A stretch of 64,000 nucleotides of DNA from Scytonematopsis contorta HA4267-MV1 (GTDB taxonomy: Bacteria > Cyanobacteriota > Cyanobacteriia > Cyanobacteriales > Nostocaceae): positions 228,980 through 292,979 of the forward strand of contig JAHHIC010000084.1 in assembly GCA_019359035.1 (NCBI GenBank), read 5' to 3'. Shown here piece after piece: positions 8,289-17,300 of this stretch (positions are counted from its first letter, which is position 1; each line of letters begins with the position of its first letter). The notes under the pieces were generated by a model, which was given only the letters and a program-made list of their open reading frames with translations, was not told the origin of the DNA and made no database searches. A program made the position numbers and the translations under genes.

Positions 8289-8777
8289 TTAATTTACATC
8301 ACCTAAATAAACATCACCATTTAATTGATTCATCAACAAGTGTTTCAAAGGTGATGGAAATATTCGATACTCATTTAGCTTGGCAATCGACAACCATTCA
8401 ACATGTTGTTGTCCCCCATCAGGAGAAGTACCATTTTTCGGGATGTAATTCTCACTGACTCTACAAGCAAATATAAAATCAATGGAGTGAAAATTCTTCA
8501 GCCATTTTTTTTCATCTTCATCCAAAGCTTCATGAACATAGGTATTACCAATAAACTCACGCACAAATAAAAGTTTACCAATTTCTACCTCTGCCCCAAT
8601 TTCCTCCAAACACTCGCGCAATAAAGCTTGTTTAAGTGTTTCTCCATGATTTTGCCCACCACCAGGTAAAAGATAATATCGACCTTGTGAATCTTGCTTA
8701 GCCAGCGCCAAGAGATTATTATTTCGGACAATGATAGCCTTTGCTGCGTTTCTAATTGCCTTGGGTTGGTCGAGCAT
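8289..8777 (-). CDS. Nudix hydrolase
   Basis: This 162-residue protein carries a complete Nudix box: GGGQNHGETLKQALLRECL continuing into EEIGAEV, which matches G-x5-E-x7-REUxEExGU. The Glu pair after REC would bind the divalent metal. The protein is a single Nudix domain with the usual beta-strand lead-in (AKAIIVRNNNLLALA). The substrate (a nucleoside diphosphate linked to X) cannot be predicted; the YYLLPGG segment is common among housekeeping members. The start is an ATG within LDQPKAIRNAAK context. The neighbour upstream on the same strand, the KaiB-like gene, is 115 bases away and is not clearly co-transcribed. Confidence 0.88.
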   Translation of the reverse strand: MLDQPKAIRNAAKAIIVRNNNLLALAKQDSQGRYYLLPGGGQNHGETLKQALLRECLEEIGAEVEIGKLLFVREFIGNTYVHEALDEDEKKWLKNFHSIDFIFACRVSENYIPKNGTSPDGGQQHVEWLSIAKLNEYRIFPSPLKHLLMNQLNGDVYLGDVN

Positions 8778-8892
8778 GTCGTTTACCCAGTTAAATATAG
8801 GTTATTTTAGTTACCTTAGCACGTACAATTTTCTATGTGTAGTTGTTAACTGAGAAAACGCTAGTTCACTTGTCGGTATAGCATACAGATTC

Positions 8893-9648
8893 TCAGAGTA
8901 ACTCAGTAGTACGTAACATCTGTAAAACTTTATTTACATTGTCTAACTCACCAACAATACGCCTTACAGGAGCAGGCCAAGCTTTTACCAGAGTGGGAGT
9001 AGCGGAAACCTGGTCAGCTTCAGCTTGTTCTGGATTAGTTAAAACATCAATAATTTTAAGGGTGTAAGGCAGACCGAAATATTTTTCTAACAAATTGTGT
9101 AAGTTTCCTAAAATGCGCTCAGTAGATGGAGTTTGTCCTGCAACAAATAAACGCAAAACATAGCCGCGTGTTTTTTCTTGTGCTTGTATAACATTAGCTA
9201 TTTGGTAATGCGGTCTTGACTCTTGAAAGTTTACCTTTACTATTAAATTATGGTCTTCCCAAAGTTGCGGAAATGAATCGCGGTAAGAAGTCAACACCAT
9301 GCGGTCGCATAAACCCTCTTGCCAAGGTGCAGCTTGCCAAACTAACTCCCCAGTATCAAAAATAGCATTTAAAACAGCTTGATGCCGCATTACCACAGGA
9401 TAAGCTTCAGCAAAAATTTTAACTTCTTGGGAACGAGGGTCTAACCAGTGGTCAACAGTAGCAGTGTAGCAAGGCACTAAAAAATGAGGCGGTTCCGGTA
9501 AATCTAAAATTTCCTGTAAAACAGCACACAAATGCAAATGCCATCGACCTTGTTTACTAGGGTCGATGCAGTAAATCAAATCTCCTCCGGGTGTAAATAA
9601 GGCTATGCCTTTAAAAAGTTGGGGTATTAGTCGTTTATCAGAAGTCAA
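8893..9648 (-). CDS. KaiB-like thioredoxin-fold protein with an N-terminal unknown domain
   Basis: Read from a TTG at 9648 (TSDKRLIPQLFKGIALF), the protein has 251 residues. Its last third (about 163-237) matches the KaiB fold family: YVLRLFVAGQTPSTERIL, then YTLKIIDVLTNPEQAE and the cis-proline-like VSATPTLVKAWPAPVRRIVG. KaiB proper is about 100 residues and is a clock component; this is a longer relative. The N-terminal 150 residues (TPGGDLIYCIDPSKQGRWHLHL) match nothing I can name. The frame stays open upstream to 9918, but that extension runs through palindromic repeat DNA and is probably not translated. No Shine-Dalgarno sequence is obvious. No kaiA or kaiC gene is nearby, so a clock role is not implied by context. 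Confidence 0.75.
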   Translation of the reverse strand: MTSDKRLIPQLFKGIALFTPGGDLIYCIDPSKQGRWHLHLCAVLQEILDLPEPPHFLVPCYTATVDHWLDPRSQEVKIFAEAYPVVMRHQAVLNAIFDTGELVWQAAPWQEGLCDRMVLTSYRDSFPQLWEDHNLIVKVNFQESRPHYQIANVIQAQEKTRGYVLRLFVAGQTPSTERILGNLHNLLEKYFGLPYTLKIIDVLTNPEQAEADQVSATPTLVKAWPAPVRRIVGELDNVNKVLQMLRTTELL

Positions 9649-9684
9649 GGGTTTTGTGTAAAAAAAGTTTAGAGTTTTGGTTTT

Positions 9685-9714
9685 TGTAGAGATGCGATTA
9701 ATCGCACCTCTACA
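9685..9714. repeat. Single degenerate 30-bp palindrome
   Basis: A 30-bp near-palindrome with arms TGTAGAG and CTCTACA around GCGATTAATCGC, with one pair mismatched. It is a solitary relative of the element amplified at 9841-10316 and 63680-64000, and lies just upstream of the preferred start of the KaiB-like gene. Confidence 0.8.
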
Positions 9715-9840
9715 GGGTTTATGTGTATCGCAAGTAAACGGTACTAAGATTTGAGAGCGAAAAATTAGAAGATTTGAATTTTGATGTTCAAAAACACTTT
9801 TAATAGTAACCCCAAACTCCAAACTCCCAACTCCCCAATT

Positions 9841-10316
9841 CCGTACAGACGCGATTAATCGCGTCTCTACCCAACTCCCCAATTCCGTACAGACGCGATT
9901 AATCGCGTCTCTACCCAACTCCCCAATTCCGTACAGACGCGATTAATCGCGTCTCTACCCAACTCCCCAATTCCGTACAGACGCGATTAATCGCGTCTCT
10001 ACCCAACCCCCCAATTCTGTACAGACGCGATTAATCGCGTCTCTACCCAACTCCCCAATTCTGTACAGACGCGATTAATCGCGTCTCTACCCAACCCCCC
10101 AATTCTGTACAGACGCGATTAATCGCGTCTCTACCCAACTCCCCAATTCCGTACAGACGCGATTAATCGCGTCTCTACCCAACCCCCCAATTCTGTACAG
10201 ACGCGATTAATCGCGTCTCTACCCAACCCCCCAATTCTGTACAGACGCGATTAATCGCGTCTCTACCCAACCCCCCAATTCTGTACAGACGCGATTAATC
10301 GCGTCTCTACCCACTC
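9841..10316. repeat. 44-bp tandem array, 11 copies of a 20-bp palindrome
   Basis: The perfect palindrome AGACGCGATTAATCGCGTCT recurs with exact 44-bp spacing, with copies beginning (at the preceding AC) at 9845, 9889 and so on to 10285. The spacer is STRR-like (CCAACTCCCCAATTCCGT) and occurs in two main variants differing at linked positions (CT/CC versus CC/CT), which suggests unit-level duplication. The array separates the pilT and KaiB-like genes, both on the minus strand, so a pilT transcript reading through would contain many stem-loops. Confidence 0.95.
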
Positions 10317-10346
10317 CCAATTCTCCAAATAATTGCGAATTGCTTT

Positions 10347-11669
10347 TTAAACCCTTCCTCTGAGGAACTGAGCCATCTCGTTAGGAGTTGGTGACATTTC
10401 TAGGGCTGTTTCTTCGTCAATGCGACCTTCTTGATAAAGGTTAAATAGGGCTTGGTTCATGGTAATCATACCGTCAAAGCTTGCTTGCTTCATTAATTCG
10501 GTAATTTCGTCGTATTTACCTTCCTTAACCCAGTCTTTTACAGCTTCGGTATTAATCAGGATATCGTGGAATGCAGCACGCTTGTTGTCGGTCGTGCGAC
10601 ACAAACCTTGGGCAATTACCGCGACTAATGCTTCGGAAAGTGCAACCCTCATTGCAGGCTGTTCTTCACCAGAATAAAGGTTCAAAATACGCTCAATCGT
10701 TTTGACTGCGCTATTGGTGTGCAAGGTACCCATTACCAAGTGACCTGTTTGAGCAGCTTTAAGAGCTGTGTTAACAGTTTCTTTATCCCGCATTTCCCCC
10801 ACCAGAATCAAATCTGGGTCTTCCCGCAAAGCTGCTTTCAAAGCGTTATCAAATTTTCGGGTATGAATTCCTACTTCCCGTTGTTTAATCAACGACTTTT
10901 GACTCCTGTGGACAAACTCGATAGGGTCTTCGATGGTAATTATATGTTTAGGCATTTCGCGGTTAATATAATCGACCATCGCCGCCATTGTAGTCGATTT
11001 ACCCGAACCAGTTGGTCCTGTCACCAAAATCAAACCTTTGTGGTAATGGCAAATATCTCTGAAAACAGTCGGTAAACGCAACTGCTCCATCGTCAAAATT
11101 TTCAGCGGAATTAACCGCATTACCATTGCGTAACCCTTGAGCGTGTCAAAAATATTAATCCGTACCCGTGCAAACTCGTATTGGGTCGCACCATCAAATT
11201 CCAGGTACTCTTCAAAACGTTTAATTTCTTCCTCTGTTAGCACCTCCCGTATCCAACTAAGGAAAGTCTCTTTATCCGTTTCTGGATATTCTGTTGTTTC
11301 GATTTCTCCTCGGTTACGAAAGCGTGGGGGTTCACCAACACCTAAGTGAAGGTCAGATATTCCCTTATCAAAAGCTTCCTTCACAAGTTGCGCCAAAGTC
11401 GGACCATTGGTTTTTGGACGATTTTGGCTATTACTCGCCATTGGTGGTGGTGTCCCAGGACGATGACCCATATTACCAGGTGGAGGGGGTGCTGCGTAAT
11501 TACCAGCTGGCCGATTAACACTCTTATCTATATTCATTTCTAAGGTTTGTGTTGCCTGCCGCTGCGTGCTAGCCGTTTGCGTTTGCGTTGGTGGCGGTGG
11601 TGGTGGCGCTGGCGGCATATTACGGGTCGCTGCTGGCATGGAATTTGGTGGACGCTGTGATTCTGTCAT
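10347..11669 (-). CDS. pilT: Type IV pilus retraction ATPase PilT
   Basis: The 440-residue protein is a secretion-superfamily ATPase that powers pilus retraction at the cytoplasmic base of type IV pili. Walker A is GPTGSGKST (218-226). An Asp-box segment, HIITIEDPIEF, and a Walker B, DPDLILVGEMRD, follow, and the His box is GTLHTNSA. The PilT-type N-terminal PAS-like domain begins near residue 90 (LVKEAFDKGISDLHL). Residues 1-85 are a Pro/Asn/Gln-rich, disordered extension with PPPPPP runs, longer than in proteobacterial PilT. It is solitary: no pilB or pilC is adjacent, so it may be a second PilT paralogue rather than the operon-borne copy. The ATG is well placed. The 3' end abuts the 44-bp palindrome array. 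Confidence 0.93.
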   Translation of the reverse strand: MTESQRPPNSMPAATRNMPPAPPPPPPTQTQTASTQRQATQTLEMNIDKSVNRPAGNYAAPPPPGNMGHRPGTPPPMASNSQNRPKTNGPTLAQLVKEAFDKGISDLHLGVGEPPRFRNRGEIETTEYPETDKETFLSWIREVLTEEEIKRFEEYLEFDGATQYEFARVRINIFDTLKGYAMVMRLIPLKILTMEQLRLPTVFRDICHYHKGLILVTGPTGSGKSTTMAAMVDYINREMPKHIITIEDPIEFVHRSQKSLIKQREVGIHTRKFDNALKAALREDPDLILVGEMRDKETVNTALKAAQTGHLVMGTLHTNSAVKTIERILNLYSGEEQPAMRVALSEALVAVIAQGLCRTTDNKRAAFHDILINTEAVKDWVKEGKYDEITELMKQASFDGMITMNQALFNLYQEGRIDEETALEMSPTPNEMAQFLRGRV

Positions 11670-12402
11670 ATATTTACCAAGCTAATGGGTCGAATGGGTC
11701 AAACTAACGGTTCAATCGAATAAACGTGCATAGTATAATCGGCTGCTGACTTACCACGGAAACCGAGAGTGCAAACAAATGTTCGTCTCCTGTCTCATTA
11801 CGTGACTTTGTACTGGTGTCTCTTTTCCTGGCAAGCTCTCCATTGTCATCAAATTAAAATTTATTTTTTCACTGCTATTACCTTGTTTAGCACACTTTTA
11901 TTTTGTTTTATATTCAGTAATAACGCGCATATTTTTTAGTAAAAATAAGCTCTATATATTTCCGAGAATACCTCAATTCGTTATATGAGAAAAATTTACT
12001 CAAAATTCATGGTTGCTTTATGCAAGTATTAGCGAAATCACCACCAGACAACAAATTCAGCCGTTTTCAGAAATTATGAGAAAAAGCAGATTGAATTTTA
12101 AGATATGTTAACGATAATCCAATATAAGTCCCAAAATTACCCTTTAGGGATTAGAACTTAAGAGCTTCTATACCTCCAGACAGATGCCCACATTTAGCTT
12201 TGCGCTAAAAGTCGCTATTACTACGACTCATGATCCCCCAAAATAAAGTGTAAAGATTATTAAACAAATGCTCATTTTCAAAATTAGATTCTATATACTG
12301 AAATTCACGACCCGTTAAATCGGTTTGCAATAAAAAAGAAATTGCGACTGTGAACTAATTGCTCAAGTTAAATATTTGTTCTTTATTTTGGAGAGGAAAG
12401 TC
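11670..12402. other. Long divergent intergenic region
   Basis: This 733-base AT-rich region lies between pilT (minus) and the small membrane protein gene (plus). It contains no supported open frame. It is likely to hold both promoters and a long leader, but I could not identify a specific operator, riboswitch or RNA gene. Confidence 0.4.
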
Positions 12403-12777
12403 ATGGCTTTGGCTCAAGCTTCTGAACTTGGAAAAACCGACTCTTTGATGATGGCTAAAAGTTTCTTAATATGGACTTTTACCTTGGCAGTGTGCTTGTT
12501 GGTTGTTGGTTTTCCGTTGGTTGTTTTGATGGCTACAGTTGGATGCCTTTTATCGATTGTTTTACAGTCTGTAATGCCCGTAAGCGCAGTATTGTTAGTA
12601 GCAGGTGGATTAATATTTGCTAACGTATTCGCAGTTGTTGTTGGTGCTGCAGTGCTAACTTCAAAAGGAATTCATCCTCAAGATGTTAAATGGTTAAGCT
12701 GGTTGCATGGTGAAACAGAGCAAAAGGAAAAAACAGTTTATGCATCTTGCCCCTTAACTTGTGAGCTAGAAATGTAA
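12403..12777 (+). CDS. Small two-to-three-helix membrane protein
   Basis: The ATG at 12403 is preceded by GGAGAGGAAAG, a strong ribosome binding site, and gives 124 residues (MALAQASELGKTDSL). An upstream in-frame start adds nine residues without a binding site. Two or three hydrophobic stretches are visible: about 20-58 (SFLIWTFTLAVCLLVVGFPL onward to IVLQSVM) and 62-85 (AVLLVAGGLIFANVFAVVVG). The cytoplasmic or lumenal tail has a WLSWLHGE segment and three Cys residues near the end. I do not recognise the family. A compact rho-independent terminator follows, so it is probably a single-gene transcript. Confidence 0.7.
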   Translation: MALAQASELGKTDSLMMAKSFLIWTFTLAVCLLVVGFPLVVLMATVGCLLSIVLQSVMPVSAVLLVAGGLIFANVFAVVVGAAVLTSKGIHPQDVKWLSWLHGETEQKEKTVYASCPLTCELEM

Positions 12778-12810
12778 TTATTAAACCATAATCGACAAAC
12801 AGTACATCTG

Positions 12811-12831
12811 CCCGGTTTTGCCGGGTTTTTT
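12811..12831 (+). terminator. Rho-independent terminator
   Basis: A 5-bp GC stem CCCGG/CCGGG with a TTTTG loop is followed directly by six T residues. It lies 33 bases after the stop of the membrane protein gene. Confidence 0.8.
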
Positions 12832-12965
12832 CATTGGGATTCAAAATGGCTTCTTTGTTCCTTTTTCCTTCTTCCTTCTCTCAATGTGACAAATTACTAT
12901 TGACTAATAGCAATTGACTGAAGACTATGGAGAGCGTTTACTATTGATTAAATAATTATTGACTA

Positions 12966-14075
12966 ATGACTAATGACAAACTAGTTAGCATTATTTTAGG
13001 AACCCGTCCGGAAGCAATTAAATTAGCTCCCGTGATACAAACGTTTCAAAACTCTCCTGGTTTCCAGTTACAAGTTATTTTAACCGGACAGCACCGGGAG
13101 ATGGTTGAACAAGTAATGCAACTTTTTAACCTTAAGGAAGACTACGACCTTGAGATTATGCAAGCTAAACAATCTCTGGGTGATATTACTTGTCGGAGTA
13201 TACGAGGTTTAGATACATTATTTCAGCAGCGCAAACCAGATTTAGTTATTGTTCAAGGTGATACTACCACCGCGTTTGCCGCTGCTTTGACAGCTTTTTA
13301 TCAAAAAATTCCTGTAGGTCATGTAGAAGCAGGATTAAGGACTGACAATATTTACAATCCTTACCCAGAGGAAGCGAATCGACGTTTAATTTCCCAAATT
13401 ACCCAATTGCACTTCGCTCCAACACCTTTAGCTGTCGAAAATTTAAAACGTTCGGGAGTTTTGGGTGAAATTCACCTCACAGGTAATACTGTTATTGATG
13501 CGCTGTTAAATGTCGCGTCCCGAAAACCTGCTTGTAATGTTCCTGGTTTGGATTGGGAAAAATATCGAGTGTTATTAGCAACAGTACATCGACGTGAAAA
13601 TTGGGGAGAACCACTCCAAGGTATAGCGGAAGGATTTTTGAATATTTTAGATAAATTCCCTGATACAGCTTTATTATTACCTTTACATCGCAATCCTACC
13701 GTACGCGAACCATTACAAGCTCTGTTAGGAAATCATGAACGAATTTTTTTAACGGAGCCTTTGGATTATGCTGAACTTGTGGGAGCGATTCAGCGTTCTT
13801 ATCTTTTGCTTACGGACTCTGGTGGTTTACAAGAAGAAGCTCCAAGTCTGGGTAAACCTGTTTTGGTTTTACGTGAAACTACTGAAAGACCTGAAGCTGT
13901 TGCTGCAGGAACTGCAAAACTTGTGGGAACTGACTCGGGACAAATTACAACTAATGCTGCGGAGTTGTTAAGTAGTCCGTCCGCTTACGAAATAATGGCT
14001 AATGCTATTAATCCTTTTGGTGATGGACTAGCTAGTGAGCGAATTTTAGAGATTGTGCAAAAGTTTTTAGCGTAG
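12966..14075 (+). CDS. wecB: UDP-N-acetylglucosamine 2-epimerase (non-hydrolysing)
   Basis: The 369-residue enzyme interconverts UDP-GlcNAc and UDP-ManNAc for polysaccharide synthesis. Family signatures are present in order: GTRPEAIKLAPV (12-23), GQHREM, VQGDTTTAF, GHVEAGLRT, YPEEANRRL, the TVHRREN motif and the DSGGLQEE nucleotide-binding loop near the C-terminus. Length is normal. The start ATG lies within a short run of TGACTAA heptamers (12950-12975), so the 5' region has been touched by STRR-type repeats and has no clear ribosome binding site. No glycosyltransferases are adjacent, unlike many polysaccharide loci. The 3' end runs into an inverted repeat cluster. Confidence 0.93.
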   Translation: MTNDKLVSIILGTRPEAIKLAPVIQTFQNSPGFQLQVILTGQHREMVEQVMQLFNLKEDYDLEIMQAKQSLGDITCRSIRGLDTLFQQRKPDLVIVQGDTTTAFAAALTAFYQKIPVGHVEAGLRTDNIYNPYPEEANRRLISQITQLHFAPTPLAVENLKRSGVLGEIHLTGNTVIDALLNVASRKPACNVPGLDWEKYRVLLATVHRRENWGEPLQGIAEGFLNILDKFPDTALLLPLHRNPTVREPLQALLGNHERIFLTEPLDYAELVGAIQRSYLLLTDSGGLQEEAPSLGKPVLVLRETTERPEAVAAGTAKLVGTDSGQITTNAAELLSSPSAYEIMANAINPFGDGLASERILEIVQKFLA

Positions 14076-14077
14076 CA

Positions 14078-14363
14078 AACCCCACCCCCAACCCCCTCCC
14101 CGCAAGCGAGGAGGGGGCTACGATAACAATCAAAAACCTTTCCCGCAGGTGAGGAAGGGGCTACTATAACAATAAAAAACTCTTCCCGCAGGTGAGGAAG
14201 GGGCTACGATAGTATATCTGGAGTGGTTATTTTTTCTTATTGGTTGTGACAAATAGTACGCGAATATTAAAATCGTAGCCCCCTCCCCATGACAAAGATT
14301 ATAGGAGTATTAAAATCGTAGCCCCCTCCCCGCGTGCGGGGAGGGGGTTGGGGGTGGGGTTTT
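14078..14363. repeat. Nested inverted-repeat cluster (C-rich/G-rich element)
   Basis: A C-rich element (ACCCCACCCCCAACCCCCTC onward to GGGGGCTACGAT) at about 14080-14124 is mirrored at about 14314-14363, so the whole 285 bp can fold back. Inside lie shorter copies in forward (about 14147-14164 and 14191-14209) and reverse (about 14272-14290) orientation. Related single copies occur at 30653-30700 and 51920-51966. The cluster sits between the convergent wecB and HstK-type kinase genes and could act as a terminator for both. Confidence 0.85.
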
Positions 14364-14387
14364 CTTTTATTTGTGTGTGGGTGGGGT

Positions 14388-17300
14388 TTAATTTGCTGTT
14401 TCCAACGGAATTTGAATCACAAAACAAGCACCCTCACCTGGAGAAGAAATACACTCAATAGTTCCCTCGTGTTTTTCTGTAACAATTTGGTAACTAATCG
14501 AAAGTCCTAGTCCAGTACCCTTACCCTCTGGCTTTGTTGTAAAAAATGGGTTAAAAAGTTTCTCTCTTACTGACTCTGGCATACCTGGCCCGTTATCAGC
14601 AATACGAATTACTACTTTGTCTAATTCTTCAAAGGTTACCAGTTTTGTACTAATTGTGATTACATTAGGGTCTTTCTCTATTTCCACATATGTTCGACCT
14701 TGGTTGTACTCATCCAAAGCGTCAATAGCATTTGCCAGTAAATTCATAAACACTTGGTTCAGTTGACCGGGGTAACATTTTACTAGTGGTAAATCATCAT
14801 ACTTTTTGACTATTTGAATTGCTGGACGCTCTCTTCTATCTTTTAGACGGTGTTGTAAAATCATCAAGGTTGTCTCTATCCCTTCATGAATGTTCACCGC
14901 TTTTTTGTCGGTGCTATCAATCCTTGAGAAATTTCGTAAAGACTGCATGATATCGCGAATACGTTCCGTACCTACTTCCATTGAGGAAATCATTTTTGGT
15001 AAATCTGATACCAAGAAATCAAAGTCAATTCTCTTAATATGATTTGTAATTTCCTTCGCAGGGGATGGTGTATTTTCTTGATATAAATGCACTAATTTGA
15101 GTAAGTCATCGATGTACTGTTTTGCGTAGTCCAGATTCCCCATGATAAATCCCACGGGGTTGTTTACTTCATGAGCAACACCAGCCACTAATTGTCCTAA
15201 GGAAGATATTTTTTCTGTTTGTACTAACTGCGCTTGAGTTTGCTGGAGCTGTTCCAGAGACTGCTGCAACTGTTGCGATTTATCTTGCTCACCAGCATAC
15301 AGACGAGCATTTTCGATTGCGATCGCCGCTTGGGAAGCGAGTAATTTGAGGATTTCTAGCCTGGAGGTAGTGAAGGCTCCGATTGACTGATTATTCTCTA
15401 AGTAAAGAATACCAGTAAATTTACCTTTGTAGAAAATGGGAGCGCATAAGACTGATTTGGGTTGTGTGGTTTGGAAGTAGGGGTCGTTGAAATTTTGGAT
15501 TTTAGATTTTGGATTTTGGATTTCTTTGATAGCGTCTTGGAAAATGACGTATTCTTTGGTTCTAGCGACGTAGTTAATTAAAGAATCTGGGATTTCTGTA
15601 CTATGCTCGATTGGAATTGATTCAATGATGTTAGTTACTGTTTGTCCAACCAATGACCTTTGAGCTTCGATAAATAATTTATTATCTTTCAGCAATATTA
15701 AACAACCTTTTTGAGCAGCAGCATTTTCCAAGATAATTTTCAAAAGCTTGTCTAACAAGTTGTCCAGAATAATTTCACTAGTAATGGCTTCAGTGGCTTT
15801 CATGATTGTAGCCAAATCAAATACTTCATTACTGTTGCTAGTGGAATTAGAAATTCTGGTAAAACTTGTAGTGATTGTTCTAGTTAGGTCTTTTGCTTCA
15901 GATGTAGCATTATAGCTGCGAAGGATTAAATTAGGATAGCGTTCTTCTAAATCTTTTACTTTCGCGAAAGCACCCCAGCGGATATAGCTGTAGTAGGCTT
16001 CGGTCATGTATATCTTAGCAATTTTTTCTTTACCAAAAGACGCATAAAAGCTTGCCGCAAGTTCATTTGCGAGTGCTTCATCCTGGGTATAACCATTTTC
16101 TTTTGCCCCAGCGATGGCACGGTCGTATAAATTCATCGCTTTAGTTTCTTGTCCTAATAATCGCAACCTTTCTGCTTCTACTAGGTCGTACTTATGTTGA
16201 AAATTACAAGGAGCATGTTGTGCCCACTGCTTCATTTTCTTTTGGTTAATAGCAACCTGTCTCAGATATTTTTTTTGCTCGCTTTTAGATATATTTATGT
16301 ATTGAGCTAGGAGTGCGAGAGAATAGTAAAAATTATTTATGCAGTATAATATAATACCAGGATTATTTTCTTTATACTTGATAATTAATTCTGAGGATTT
16401 AATGGCTTCATCATATCTATAAAATAAATAATTAATGCATGTTTTACAGCTATGAAATATACTTAACCAGGTAGTATTCTCACTTAATAACGACAACATT
16501 TCTGTTTCATCTAATGCATCACCAACTAATACATATTTATTTGATGAATATCCCTGTAAATTCAATGCAGTTTGCCTGATTATATTAATAACAAGAGCAA
16601 CTGATTCCAGCTTTAACTGCTGTGTAAAACTTACATACTGCAGAGTTTGTCGTGAAAATGAATCTAGGTTTTCCCCACTTAAAAACAAATTTTTACTCAA
16701 AGTCCAAGCGCTATAGCTAGCAAATTCTATATCTCCGGTTTCTAGTGCAAATTGAATCCCACGACGTAAATGTACAATTTTCTCTTTAATTGGCTCTTTG
16801 AAATGGGCAATAAAAGCATTGAAAGAATACAGAACTTTTCCTTTGAATAAATTAGCGTTCAACTTGTCTAAAAGAGAAATACCCAACTTTCCAAATCGAT
16901 AGCCTGCTTCAATATCCCCAAAATTATCGCATAGCATAGCGCCATAAATACTGTAGCCATAAGTAGCAGGTGCTGAGTTACCATATTTAACTGATAGGCG
17001 TACAAGTGCTAATGTACTCAAGGGAAAAAGCAAAGAACCAGCTTGACCTGCAGCAGGATTAACTAGCATCAAAATTTGCATTGCAGCTAATTTATAAGGG
17101 TCAGTCATTTCTGGCAAATTAGCTAAATCTTCAATACGTTTGTAAGAGAGAGTAAATTTAGTCTGTAAAACAGCTAAAAGTAGATGCTGCATCGTAGGTT
17201 TTTTTGGTAGCCCTACACCTAAAAGCCTAAGAACATCTACTCCAACATCTAAGGCTTCAAGCATCGAATTTTGTGCTATGCAAGACTGAATTTGAATTTC

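Noticed and set aside
9649..9918. N-terminal extension of the KaiB-like protein
   Set aside because: These 90 codons run through the solitary palindrome and the first units of the 44-bp array, so they are more likely non-coding repeat DNA.
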